Made by a program: the position numbers and the translations under genes. A stretch of DNA of 64,000 nt from Candidatus Methanoperedens sp. (lineage in GTDB: Archaea; Halobacteriota; Methanosarcinia; Methanosarcinales; Methanoperedenaceae), in assembly GCA_028717345.1 (NCBI GenBank), contig JAQUNZ010000001.1, positions 17,337-81,336 on the forward strand, in the 5' to 3' direction. Under the pieces are notes generated by a model. It was not told the origin of the DNA. It saw nothing but the letters and a program-made list of their open reading frames with translations, and did not search any database. Shown here piece by piece: positions 1 to 9,897 of the stretch. The stretch's first letter is position 1, and every line of letters begins with the position of its first letter.

Positions 1-240
1 AAATGGTTTTCTTTTTCCTGACTTATCCGAAAGCCATCCTGATACCACTTTAAGGAAGCTGGCTGTACTTTCTGCGATACCTTCTATCAGTCCGACAACG
101 GACATCGGGGCGTGAAGAACTGCTGTGAGGAAGATAGGGATTATGGGGTACAGCATCTCGCTGCTGATGTCGGTGAAGAAGCTGACAAGACCGAGGATAA
201 ATACGTTCTTCTTTACGCCTTTGATGATGTCTTTGTCCAT
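1..240 (-). CDS. MFS transporter, N-terminal part (runs off window start)
   Basis: Reverse-strand reading from ATG at 238-240: MDKDIIKGVKKNVFILGLVSFFTDISSEMLYPIIPIFLTAVLHAPMSVVGLIEGIAESTASFLKVVSGWLSDKSGKRKPF, typical MFS TM1-2 with the loop motif GWLSDKSGKRKP. Confidence 0.8.
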   Translation of the reverse strand, partial: MDKDIIKGVKKNVFILGLVSFFTDISSEMLYPIIPIFLTAVLHAPMSVVGLIEGIAESTASFLKVVSGWLSDKSGKRKPF

Positions 241-710
241 GGGACTGCCTTTATCTTTTTTTAGGATATAAAATGATGGGGATATGGATGATTATTATTG
301 TTCAATCATTATTTTGATTGATGATTACAGAATTTCCTGGCTCAGTTTGTTCAGCGACCTTCAGTATGGTCGAATTCAATTCCGGCAGTGACTATAAAAA
401 GAAGGTGCTTTTCACTACACATGCATTGAACCAGATGAATCTGGCAGAACAATTCATGTGGTATGTGCGCCGAAGGATGATTATCTGGCAATCATCACGG
501 CTTATATACCATCATCCGGTAAGTGGGAAAAGAATCTAAAAAGCAGGAGGAAAATATAATGGAATGTCATTTTTGCGGAAGGAGAGATTCAGGGCAGAGA
601 TGATGACTGCGGAATGCAGGGAAGAAATGAAGAGAATATGGGACTTGTCTCAGAAGAAGGAGGTATTCCTGGTATGCTATGAAAAAGATGGTAGTCTCCA
701 GATTTAGAGT

Positions 711-1081
711 TTATTCATCTTCATCCTTGCCTTTTTGCAAGATTTTCATATGCTTTTGCTCTTTCAGGAGTTCCGCTTCGATACGCCTGCACTCTTCCAG
801 TGCTTTCCGTTTTTCCTCTGGCGACATCATTGCTTCTGGCCTCTTACACTGGAGTTTAGCGATAAGTTTTGCAACGCATTCTGATTTGGATATTTCTCAA
901 GCCAGTATGCAGTAAAACCGCCACCGTCATTGAAAGTTTGCAGTAGTCTCTTATCTACAAGGTTCTCCACTAGCTTTTCTGACTCCTTCTTGGTGATAGC
1001 AAAACACTTTGCTATCTGAGAAAACGTTACACCGATTTCTGAGTAAAAGACGTAGTCATACACTTCTTTCTTTATTACCAT
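711..1081 (-). pseudogene. Small winged-helix-like protein, frameshifted near 890-905
   Basis: ORF 827..1081 (-) leaves frame near '..YWLEKYP'; the alternate frame continues as ..SKSECVAKLIAKLQCKRPEAMMSPEEKRKALEECRRIEAELLKEQKHMKILQKGKDEDE*. Confidence 0.45.
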
Positions 1082-1184
1082 TTCAATACCTGCGATATTT
1101 TCTTCTCCTTAAGTACAGGTCAATATATCGGATTTTTCCGATATATAGTTTTTGTTTAAATGCACATATAGATATACCCAGATT

Positions 1185-1409
1185 ATGGGTATTATCGGCG
1201 AAACTAAAAAACAGATTTTAGAGGAAATCAATAAAAGCCCTGTGCATGGGTATCAGATTGCTACTACTCTTGGAATCCCGTTATCGACAGCATACGAACA
1301 TTTAAAAGACTTGCAAGAGAACAATTTAGTTGAATATAAGATATCAGGGAGAAGGAAATTATATTACCTGACAGATAAGGGAAAATCATTTTTAAAATTA
1401 TTAGAATAA
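1185..1409 (+). CDS. Winged helix-turn-helix transcriptional regulator (ArsR/PadR-like)
   Basis: MGIIGETKKQILEEINKSPVHGYQIATTLGIPLSTAYEHLKDLQENNLVEYKISGRRKLYYLTDKGKSFLKLLE; ATG start at 1185 preferred over upstream TTG. Confidence 0.75.
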   Translation: MGIIGETKKQILEEINKSPVHGYQIATTLGIPLSTAYEHLKDLQENNLVEYKISGRRKLYYLTDKGKSFLKLLE

Positions 1410-1608
1410 AAAGAAATGAGTATCGTAAAGGAACTGGCAGCGCACCAAGTTCCTCGTTGTACCCCAAGCCTCGTGATATGTAACGGCGAGCTTGCGCCCA
1501 TCTGCGACCATGCTATCATGCATATGCTGCGGATTCTGGAGGAGAAGGAGCGCACCATCCCTGTTTAATTATTTTTTCTCCTCATGTTATTCCTGAAGCG
1601 ATCTCACA

Positions 1609-4600
1609 TCAATTTGATCTTAAACCGCTATGATACTCGCCCATGGATTGTATCGTTATCTTCCCCTTATTCATCGCCTCGATAGCATCTGCCGCAGCCA
1701 GTGCAGCCTGAATGGTAGTAATATAAGGCACGCTGAAATCCACAGCAGCGCGCCGTATCTGGAAACCGTCCTTCACTGTCTGCTTGCTGCTGGGTGTATT
1801 GATGATCAGGCTAACTTCCTTCTTATGTATCATGTCAACGATATTATGACCCCCCTCGCTCACTTTGTTTATGATATCCATCTGTATCCCATTCTGCGAC
1901 AGGAATTTCACAGTGCCGCGCGTTCCTATCAGATGCAGTCCTGCAGCCTCCATTTTTTTTGCCACCTTTGCTATTTGAGTTTTATCTTCGTCCCGTATTG
2001 ACATGAACACGGTCCCTGATAGCGGTAGTATGTTATCAGCAGCCCATTCAGCCTTGAAGAATGCGCGCCCGAAATCATAATCTATACCCATTACCTCACC
2101 TGTGCTTTTCATCTCAGGACCAAGCAACGGGTCTGCGCCCGGGAGTTTATCAAAAGGCAGGAGGACTTCCTTCACTGAAACATGTTTTGTTACCGGGTCG
2201 CCCTTGAATCCGAGTTCTTTCAGCGTATGACCCACCATGACCCGTGCTGCGATCTTTGCAAGCGGAAGCCCGACAGCCTTACTAACGAATGGGATCGTGC
2301 GGCTTGACCTGGGATTTGCCTCAAGCACATAGACCACGCCGTTCTTTGTTGCCATCTGGATATTCACTATCCCGACAACACCAAGAGAGAGTGCTATCTT
2401 CTTAACATAATCGCGAACAATAGCAAGGATCTCAGGCTTCAGTGACTGCGGAGGGATAACGCAGGCTGAATCACCAGAATGAATGCCCGCTTCTTCGATG
2501 TGCTCCATTATCGCTCCTATAAGCACTTCCTTCCCGTCGCAAATGGCATCAACATCTATTTCAACGGCATTATCAAGAAAATCATCTATCAGCACGGGAT
2601 GTTCATTAGATACTTTGACAGCTTCTTTCAGGTAACGCGCAAGATCCTTATCATCATATACTATTTCCATCGCCCGTCCGCCGAGAACGTATGACGGGCG
2701 GACAAGCACCGGATAGCCGATCCTTTTTGCTTCGTTGAACGCTTCACTGTAATTGGTGGCGCATCCTGCCTCTGGCTGGAGGATACCCTGCTGTTTCATC
2801 ATTGCATTGAAACGCCCTCTATCTTCCGCAATATCCATGTTGTCGGGCGTGGTGCCGAGGATAACAGTGTTCAGGTCAGTCCTGCGGTCAAGCTCTTTCT
2901 TAAGCGGGATGGCAAGGTTCACAGAGGTCTGACCTCCGAACTGCACCATTACGCCGTAAGGGCGCTCCCTATCAATAACGTTCATGACATCTTCAAGTGT
3001 GAGGGGTTCAAAAAACAGCTTGTCTGAAGTATCATAATCAGTTGAAACTGTTTCAGGATTATTGTTTATTATGTGTGTTTCAATCCCTTCCTCACGAAGG
3101 GCAGTGACCGCATGCACTGTGCAGTAGTCGAACTCGATGCCCTGCCCGATGCGGATAGGACCTGAACCAATGATGAGTACCTTCTTCCTGTTCGTTGGGG
3201 CGGCTTCACACTCGTCTTCGTAAGTAGAATAATAATACGGTGTGGCAGCCGCGAACTCTGCCGCACAGGTATCTACCATTTTGTATGTGGGATTGATGCC
3301 ATTAACTCTACGCATGTCGTTAATTTCTTCGCGCGTCCTGAGGCAAAGGGAAGCGATTTTTTCATCGGTCAAACCCATGCGCTTTGCTTTTCTAAGAATT
3401 TCGATCGAAAAGTCATTCTTTACCGCATCTTCGATATCGATGATGTTCTTTATCTTTCTTATGAAGAAGGGGTCGATATTTGTCATTCTGCATATTTCAT
3501 CACTTGTCGTGCCGTTTCGAAGTGCCTGGTATATGACGAAGAGGCGCTCGTGCGTGGGATGGCGCAGGATGTCTATTATTTCTTCATCGCTCCACTCTTT
3601 GAACCCGAAGAACATATCAACTTCAAGCGAGCGGACTGCTTTCTGCAGTGCCTCCTCGATCGTGCGCCCGATAGCCATCACTTCCCCGGTGCTTTTCATG
3701 GCTGTGGTAAGATGCATATCTGCTGTCACGAATTTATCAAATGGCCAGCGCGGGATCTTGACAACAGTGTAATCGATTGTGGGTTCAAACGATGCTGGTG
3801 TCTTTTTTGTGATGTCGTTAGTTATTTCATCAAGCGTCATACCGATAGCGATCTTGGCAGTAACGCGCGCTATGGGATAACCGGTTGCTTTTGATGCCAG
3901 TGCTGATGATCGCGAAACCCTGGGGTTTACTTCTACGATCCTGACCTCATCATCACGAACTGCGAACTGGATGTTGCATCCTCCTTCTATTCCAAGCGCC
4001 CTGATTATCTTTATAGACGCGCTTCGGAGTTTCTGGTGGTCAGTATCAGATAAGGTCTGCGATGGCGTGACGACAATTGACTCACCGGTATGTATCCCCA
4101 TAGGGTCGATGTTCTCCATGTTGCATATAACGATACAGGTGTCGTTTTTGTCTCTCATTACCTCATATTCGAATTCCTTCCATCCGATGATGCTTTCCTC
4201 TATCAGCACCTGATGGATGCGTGAGCGTGTAAGTCCCCGTTCTGTTATCTCAAGAAGCTGTTCTTTTGTGTACGCAATGCCGCCGCCTGCGCCCCCAAGC
4301 GTGTATGCGGGGCGTATTATGAGCGGAAGACCAAGTTCATCGATCAAGGCTTCTGCTTCCTGCAGTGTTTTCACAGCCTTTGAACGGGGAACTTTTTCTC
4401 CGATGCTTATCATTTTTTTCTTGAAAAGGTCGCGGTCTTCAGAATCTTTTATTGCCTGAAGCGATGTGCCAAGAAGTTCGACACCGAATTTATCAAGGAC
4501 CCCATTTTCTGCAAGTTCAGAGGTAATATTAAGCCCGGTCTGCCCACCCAGACCTGCAATGATGCCATCCGGCATTTCTTTTTCTATAATCCGTGCTATT

Positions 4601-4830
4601 ATCTCAGGTTCAAGGGGTTCGATATAGATGGCATCAGCCATGTCTGTATCTGTCATTATGGTTGCAGGATTGCTGTTGACAAGGACGACCTTGATACCCT
4701 CTTCCCTCAGTGAGCGGCATGCCTGGCTACCTGAAAAATCAAACTCTGCCGCCTGTCCTATCATGATAGGACCTGAACCTATCAGCAGGACTTTTTTTAT
4801 GTCGCTTCTTTTCGGCATTCTACCTCGCAA
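1609..4830 (-). CDS. carB: Carbamoyl-phosphate synthase large subunit
   Basis: 1073 aa with duplicated ATP-grasp halves (KKVLLIGSGPIMIGQAAEFDFSGSQA / KKVLIIGSGPIRIGQGIEFDYCTVHA) and C-terminal MGS-like domain. Confidence 0.97.
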   Translation of the reverse strand: MRGRMPKRSDIKKVLLIGSGPIMIGQAAEFDFSGSQACRSLREEGIKVVLVNSNPATIMTDTDMADAIYIEPLEPEIIARIIEKEMPDGIIAGLGGQTGLNITSELAENGVLDKFGVELLGTSLQAIKDSEDRDLFKKKMISIGEKVPRSKAVKTLQEAEALIDELGLPLIIRPAYTLGGAGGGIAYTKEQLLEITERGLTRSRIHQVLIEESIIGWKEFEYEVMRDKNDTCIVICNMENIDPMGIHTGESIVVTPSQTLSDTDHQKLRSASIKIIRALGIEGGCNIQFAVRDDEVRIVEVNPRVSRSSALASKATGYPIARVTAKIAIGMTLDEITNDITKKTPASFEPTIDYTVVKIPRWPFDKFVTADMHLTTAMKSTGEVMAIGRTIEEALQKAVRSLEVDMFFGFKEWSDEEIIDILRHPTHERLFVIYQALRNGTTSDEICRMTNIDPFFIRKIKNIIDIEDAVKNDFSIEILRKAKRMGLTDEKIASLCLRTREEINDMRRVNGINPTYKMVDTCAAEFAAATPYYYSTYEDECEAAPTNRKKVLIIGSGPIRIGQGIEFDYCTVHAVTALREEGIETHIINNNPETVSTDYDTSDKLFFEPLTLEDVMNVIDRERPYGVMVQFGGQTSVNLAIPLKKELDRRTDLNTVILGTTPDNMDIAEDRGRFNAMMKQQGILQPEAGCATNYSEAFNEAKRIGYPVLVRPSYVLGGRAMEIVYDDKDLARYLKEAVKVSNEHPVLIDDFLDNAVEIDVDAICDGKEVLIGAIMEHIEEAGIHSGDSACVIPPQSLKPEILAIVRDYVKKIALSLGVVGIVNIQMATKNGVVYVLEANPRSSRTIPFVSKAVGLPLAKIAARVMVGHTLKELGFKGDPVTKHVSVKEVLLPFDKLPGADPLLGPEMKSTGEVMGIDYDFGRAFFKAEWAADNILPLSGTVFMSIRDEDKTQIAKVAKKMEAAGLHLIGTRGTVKFLSQNGIQMDIINKVSEGGHNIVDMIHKKEVSLIINTPSSKQTVKDGFQIRRAAVDFSVPYITTIQAALAAADAIEAMNKGKITIQSMGEYHSGLRSN

Positions 4831-4970
4831 TTTTAAGGCTAAATGTCATGCAGTGTTATTAATTCTATCCATTGAGCTCTTATGTTCGTATATTAAACTG
4901 TAGTTTGTATAGTTTTATGACGACTAAGTATATCTCAATAACCTGCCAATATGTTATCGAGGTGAATTAA

Positions 4971-5135
4971 ATGCCTGAATGGAAATATACAAACAAAACA
5001 GTAACAAAAGAAGAAGCACAGAAGTCGTTGGCGGCTGTAAAAAGCGCATGTTTCAAATGTGAAAAACATGCCTCCGGCTGCCCGATATCCAGAACAGCAG
5101 GTGAGATAAAAGCAATGACTGAGGAAAAATCATGA
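4971..5135 (+). CDS. Small cysteine-containing protein (54 aa), unknown function
   Basis: MPEWKYTNKTVTKEEAQKSLAAVKSACFKCEKHASGCPISRTAGEIKAMTEEKS*; CxxC plus further Cys; not in supplied ORF track. Confidence 0.55.
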   Translation: MPEWKYTNKTVTKEEAQKSLAAVKSACFKCEKHASGCPISRTAGEIKAMTEEKS

Positions 5136-5200
5136 GCGATTTTCCCTTTAAGAGCGCAAAAAAAGTTGCGGATGTAATAGTTGAAAGAGCAGGGCTCTAA
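5132..5200 (+). CDS. Putative 22-aa micro-ORF overlapping the previous stop (ATGA)
   Basis: MSDFPFKSAKKVADVIVERAGL*; start overlaps upstream stop; its stop lies inside a terminator-like hairpin. Confidence 0.3.
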   Translation: MSDFPFKSAKKVADVIVERAGL

Positions 5201-5216
5201 AGCCCTGTTTATTTTA
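5190..5216 (+). terminator. Hairpin plus T-rich tail
   Basis: CAGGGCT-CTAA-AGCCCTG perfect 7-bp stem followed by TTTATTTTAT. Confidence 0.5.
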
Positions 5217-5234
5217 TCTCAAATAGTGATCAAC

Positions 5235-5762
5235 ATGAAAAGAATAAAACTTGTAGAGAATTACGAAGCAAGTGACGAGGTTAAGGCGGTCTATAAAGAT
5301 ATAGAAGCAGCATTCGGGATGGTTCCGAACCTTTTCAAGACATACGCCAATTTTCCAGCGCTTCTCAAAGTGAACTGGGAAAAGACAAAGGTCTTGCTGA
5401 TGGGGGGCGAACTTCCACGGGAGCTTAAGGAACAGATAGCAGTAGTGGTATCTGCTGCAAATAGCTGTAAATACTGTGTAGCTTCACACTCAATGGCGCT
5501 TTCGATGATGGGATTCAGCCAGGAAAGAATAGATGACCTCACAAATAACATCGAGAGTTCCCTGATTTCGCCCAGGGACAAATTGATCCTGAACTATGCA
5601 AAGAAAGCAACACTGACCCCGCATAAGATTACTGACGCTGAAACAAGGGAACTAAAATCTTTCGGTCTTACAGAAAGCCAGATCGTAGAGGTGCTTGGGG
5701 TCATGGAACTGTTCACAGGCTACAATAAATTCCTTGATTCTCTTGCTGTACCGCTGACTTAG
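5235..5762 (+). CDS. Carboxymuconolactone decarboxylase / AhpD-like alkylhydroperoxidase family protein
   Basis: CKYCVASHSMALSMMG (CxxCxxxH) motif, VVSAANSCKYCVASHS context. Confidence 0.85.
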   Translation: MKRIKLVENYEASDEVKAVYKDIEAAFGMVPNLFKTYANFPALLKVNWEKTKVLLMGGELPRELKEQIAVVVSAANSCKYCVASHSMALSMMGFSQERIDDLTNNIESSLISPRDKLILNYAKKATLTPHKITDAETRELKSFGLTESQIVEVLGVMELFTGYNKFLDSLAVPLT

Positions 5763-5793
5763 ATAAAAAAAGATTTTCAGGAGGTATAATTAT

Positions 5794-6534
5794 ATGAAAG
5801 TTATAGGAATAAGTGGCAGTCCGACAAAGGACAGCAACACGGATACGCTGATAAATGCGATACTTGATGCAACAGGGGCAGAAACAGATTTCGTAAAATT
5901 ATCGGAAATTAATGTAGGTCCCTGTATCGCCTGCATGAAATGTGTTGATACCAATGAATGTGTTATCAATGACCATTTTAAGTGGGTTTCAAAAAAAGTG
6001 ATGGAAGCAGATGCCATAGTTGTCGGTTCGCCAACATATTATGGCGCAGCAAGCGCTTTTACAAAGGCGTTCATAGAGAGGCTTTATTCAAAGAGGCATG
6101 TAAAACTCCAGACCGGTGGGAAACTTGCTGCAACAGTAGCAGTAGGAGTAGCTGCTGAAAAGATGGTAGCTGAGTGGATGGGAAATGCCCTTCGCGCCGG
6201 GGGGATGGAAATCGTAGGCAGCATGACTGCGAAAGGTACGCCGTGCTGTTTTGTGTGCGGTCCGGGAGAGACGTGCAATTATACTGTCTGGAATGCGTAC
6301 TCAAAAGAACTGACAGGTATGGATTTGGGTGTTGAGGAAGCGTATAAGGGTTATCTTGAACTCCTTCCTGATAACAAGCCGTATGCACACGGCTCTGCTA
6401 AATTCCTGAAAAGTTACAGGTCTGTAAAAGATGAACCCTATGTGATGGATGAAGCCAGGAGGTTGGGGAAACTCATTAAAGAGAAAATCAAGAACCGCAG
6501 TAGAAAAGCAGGTGATTTAAAATGCGGGTGTTAG
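5794..6534 (+). CDS. Iron-sulfur flavoprotein / NADPH-dependent FMN reductase family
   Basis: ISGSPTKDSNTDTL flavodoxin-like FMN motif, CIACMKCVDTNEC cluster, GSPTYYG. Confidence 0.85.
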   Translation: MKVIGISGSPTKDSNTDTLINAILDATGAETDFVKLSEINVGPCIACMKCVDTNECVINDHFKWVSKKVMEADAIVVGSPTYYGAASAFTKAFIERLYSKRHVKLQTGGKLAATVAVGVAAEKMVAEWMGNALRAGGMEIVGSMTAKGTPCCFVCGPGETCNYTVWNAYSKELTGMDLGVEEAYKGYLELLPDNKPYAHGSAKFLKSYRSVKDEPYVMDEARRLGKLIKEKIKNRSRKAGDLKCGC

Positions 6535-7175
6535 GAATAAGCGGGAGCCCTGTTAAAAACAGCAACACCGACAGGCTGGTCAAAACAGTGCTTGAAGCTA
6601 CTGGCATTGATTACGAATTCATTAAACTTTCAGACTACGATATCCATCCGTGCAGGGCATGTCTTGGCTGCACTAAGGACAACATTTGCAAGCAGAAGGA
6701 CGACTGGCATATCGTTGAAACCAAAATCAAAGAATGTGACGCACTTGTTATTGGCGGCTATCCTACCTACGGCACTCTTGATTCAAGAACAAAAATGCTG
6801 ACTGAACGCATGTACTCCATGCATCATCAAAGAATGCTTAATAAAGGTAAGATCGGAGCAGCCGTGGCAGTCGGGGTCGGGCGGGGAATACCAAGCGTAG
6901 ACCAGGCTGCTGACCAGATCGCCGCTTTTATGCAAATGGAAGGGATCAATGTTGCCGGGAAAGTAAGCGGAACAGGGAACATCGCATGCCTTTCATGCGG
7001 GCATGGAGGGACTTGCAAAATAAGCGGAGTTCCGCTGTTATTCGGCAAAGGAGCAGTGCCATCAAAGGATAAATATATTGCAATAGAAGACCAGAAGGAT
7101 ATCATTGAGAAAGCAAAAGAAATCGGGCATAAAATCAGGGAGATGCTGGAAAAGGAAATAGGTGAGGCCACATAA
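6522..7175 (+). CDS. Iron-sulfur flavoprotein / NADPH-dependent FMN reductase family (paralog of preceding gene)
   Basis: ISGSPVKNSNTDRL, CRACLGCTKDNIC, GGYPTYGTLDSRTK; start overlaps previous ORF. Confidence 0.85.
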   Translation: MRVLGISGSPVKNSNTDRLVKTVLEATGIDYEFIKLSDYDIHPCRACLGCTKDNICKQKDDWHIVETKIKECDALVIGGYPTYGTLDSRTKMLTERMYSMHHQRMLNKGKIGAAVAVGVGRGIPSVDQAADQIAAFMQMEGINVAGKVSGTGNIACLSCGHGGTCKISGVPLLFGKGAVPSKDKYIAIEDQKDIIEKAKEIGHKIREMLEKEIGEAT

Positions 7176-7179
7176 TATA

Positions 7180-8172
7180 ATGAAGAGAATAATAGCGCCA
7201 CTGGCTGCGGTTTTGTTGGTAGTTTTTATGTTCTTTGCAGCATCTGCGACCTTTGGCGAAGAAATTATTTTTCCTGAAATTGCCACTTTAATTATTGCCG
7301 CCTGGCTGATAGAGAATTCACCATTGGCAGATAAACCCCTTTACTTATGGTTGTCTCCCACTTTAGCTGCAATAACCGGTGTAGGGATACTTCACTTTCT
7401 GCCTTATAATCCGGAAATCCTGATTACTTTTACTTTTATCCTTGTCGGTTTGCAGTTATACCTGTTGCGTTCGAACGTTTTACCATCAATATCAGCCGGT
7501 ATTCTACCGATTTTTTTAAATTTCGATAGTCTTTATTATCCGCTTTCTGTCTTCATATTCTCAGGGTGCATCGTTGCAGGCAGGGATTTGTTGACCCGCT
7601 TTCATTTTAGCGGGTATTCGCCAATCAGGTTAACCTCCAATTTAAACATAGAGGAGAGGAAACCATGGGAAACAATGAAAACCAGTCACTGGTTAATGCT
7701 TTTTATCGGGGTCATTTTTGTTTTAATAATTGCTTTTAAATCAAAATTTATATATATTATATCACCACCCTTGATCGTTACTTTTATTGAATTTTCCAAC
7801 CCGTGCGGTCAGGTCTGTCAAAAGCCACTACGTCTTCTCCTGTTGCTTTTGCTTGCTTCTATTTCAGGGATACTGTGGGTGGAAGTGACTCACTTTTTGT
7901 TAAATTGGCCTTTATGGGTTACAGCTGCATGTATTGTTATATGGATATTCTTTTTATTCCGCCGGATGCAATTTGTCTTTCCTCCTGCCGCAGCGATATC
8001 ACTGTTACCGACAATTATTCCAAGAGAAATGCTTCTGTTATATCCCTTACAGGTAGCGATCGGTGTTGTTATTTTCATCGTTATCGGAAAAATAATTATA
8101 GCAATTAACCTCAAATCAACAGATATCGGTTCAGGGATGACTGGTGGGCTTAACCGGAGATCGATGAAATAA
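7180..8172 (+). CDS. HPP-like multi-pass membrane protein
   Basis: ~10 hydrophobic segments, internal repeat, EIIFPEIATLIIAAWLIEN.. Confidence 0.55.
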   Translation: MKRIIAPLAAVLLVVFMFFAASATFGEEIIFPEIATLIIAAWLIENSPLADKPLYLWLSPTLAAITGVGILHFLPYNPEILITFTFILVGLQLYLLRSNVLPSISAGILPIFLNFDSLYYPLSVFIFSGCIVAGRDLLTRFHFSGYSPIRLTSNLNIEERKPWETMKTSHWLMLFIGVIFVLIIAFKSKFIYIISPPLIVTFIEFSNPCGQVCQKPLRLLLLLLLASISGILWVEVTHFLLNWPLWVTAACIVIWIFFLFRRMQFVFPPAAAISLLPTIIPREMLLLYPLQVAIGVVIFIVIGKIIIAINLKSTDIGSGMTGGLNRRSMK

Positions 8173-9235
8173 ACTTAAGCAAAGTGAGACTCTCACGATA
8201 AACCAATTGCCATCAACTTTAAAAGTTAACAGCCGGGTGATCCAGCAAGAAAATCTTCTGTACAATACCTCGCGCACAGATACAAACTATACTTTGTATA
8301 CCGAAACAGGAAAGAAGGTTGATAATGGTCTTGCAACCGGATTTATTAAGAGCACAACAGGAGGCAAATATGCCCGGCTTGGCTGGTTCGGAACTCTTTT
8401 CGTAGCAGTGAACGGTAAAGCGAATAAGTTAGCCAGGCTGATAAAAGAGCAGAAGAAGGAAGAAAAACAGACCCTGAAGCTGGGAACATCCTGGAACCTT
8501 GGAGAAGGTTACAACCTTACGGTTGAATCACTCGATACAACCATATCTCCAAGACAGGCGTGGCTTAATTTCACTAAGGATGGTAAAACCATAGACAGCA
8601 AAGTTGTGAATGAGGGAGAAGTTTATTCCTATGTTGAGAAAAGCGTAAGCGGTGAATCTAATGTACCAGTATTTGTCACTTATGTGGAAAGTATTTTCAC
8701 AGGCGCAGAGGGAATGTCGGCTCTTGTCCAGCTCAGATACACATGGTTAATATCCCAGAATGTGCTCGACATCAAGGCAGGAGATAAGTTTGGAGTATTT
8801 GAAGTAAAGGAGGCAAAAGAGAGTTATGTGCTTCTCTACAATAAGGATAAGTCAATAAGTCTTGATCAGAACACGGTTCAACCATTATATGGAGAATTGA
8901 AGTTCAAAGTGGCAGATAGTTCGACTGCGTTGCGGTTCTATCCTTTGTTCGAACATACTATCCTTCCACCAAAAGTGGAATTAAAAGCAGCAAGCACCGC
9001 AACTACCAATGCACCGACTGTAACAGCAACAGCAGTCGTAACACCAGTGTCTGTCTCTCAACCATCCTCGCTGAATGCAGCAGCGCCATCTGGAACACTA
9101 CAGCCAAATTTGGCACAGGCAGAGACACCGGTAAAAACACAGGGGGATACAGCCAAACCAGCGCAATGGAATTGGGTGTTGTATGCAATAGCAGGTTTTG
9201 TCGCGATAGTATATCTGGTAAAGAGGAGAGTCTAA
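8168..9235 (+). pseudogene. 5'-truncated S-layer protein (Methanosarcina-type S-layer/DUF1608 domain) with C-terminal TM anchor
   Basis: TLKLGTSWNLGEGYNLTVESLDTTISPRQAWLNFTKDGKTIDSKVVNEGEVYSYVEKSVSGESNVPVFVTYVESIFTGAEG..FKVADSSTALRFYPL; no ATG, no signal peptide, only a TTG at 8207; ends WNWVLYAIAGFVAIVYLVKRRV. Confidence 0.65.
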
Positions 9236-9260
9236 ATACTCTCCGGTTCTCTTTTTTTAA
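9225..9260 (+). terminator. Hairpin plus T tract downstream of S-layer fragment
   Basis: GGAGAGT-CTAAAT-ACTCTCC stem followed within ~10 nt by TTTTTTT. Confidence 0.55.
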
Positions 9261-9411
9261 CGCATTGTAGAATCCTGATTTTATTTGACCAGTAAATATA
9301 TATAGTAATAAAGATATTTAATTAAACATAAGGATACCTGGCGAATCATATATCTAAAAACGGTAGCCTGGGTTAGTGTTGATACATCATAGGGCATCAG
9401 GTCGAAGAAAA

Positions 9412-9897
9412 ATGAGCATAGCGCAAGAACATCTGGATCAAATTGTTGTTTTTTCCATAGCTGAGCAGCGATACGCCCTGTATCTCCCAGCCGTTGTAAG
9501 AATTATCCGTGTGGTTAAAGTCACTCCTCTGCCGAAAGCGCCAGATATAGTCCTTGGTATAATCAATGTACAGGGGCGAATAATTCCGGTTATAAATATC
9601 CGAAAACGTTTTGGCTTACCTGAACGGGAAATTAGCCTCAGCGATCAGTTAATAATTGCACAGGCATCAAAACATGATCTTGCACTTCTTGTAGACACGG
9701 TAAGCGGAGTTATTCAATATTCGGAACATGAATTCGTAAGGGCACAGGAGGTTATTCCTGGCACCTGGTATGTCAAAGGCATGATAAAGCTGGATGACGG
9801 AATAAATCTTATTCTTGACCTCGATACCCTTCTTTCTTTTGAAGAAGTCAGATTGCTGGGCAATGCCATGAAAGAACCTCACGGGGGTGAACTATGA
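9412..9897 (+). CDS. cheW: CheW-family chemotaxis coupling protein
   Basis: VVFSIAEQRYALYLPAVVRIIRVVKVTPLPKAPDIVLGIINVQGRIIPVINIRKRFGLPE. Confidence 0.92.
   Translation: MSIAQEHLDQIVVFSIAEQRYALYLPAVVRIIRVVKVTPLPKAPDIVLGIINVQGRIIPVINIRKRFGLPEREISLSDQLIIAQASKHDLALLVDTVSGVIQYSEHEFVRAQEVIPGTWYVKGMIKLDDGINLILDLDTLLSFEEVRLLGNAMKEPHGGEL

Noticed and set aside
318-539. 73-aa plus-strand ORF
   Set aside because: No recognisable domain, poor start context; could be coding but unsupported.
1630-4903. Numerous plus-strand ORFs (e.g. 1630..2001, 3242..3772, 3550..3894)
   Set aside because: Antisense shadows of carB; no recognisable domains and compositional bias typical of shadow frames.
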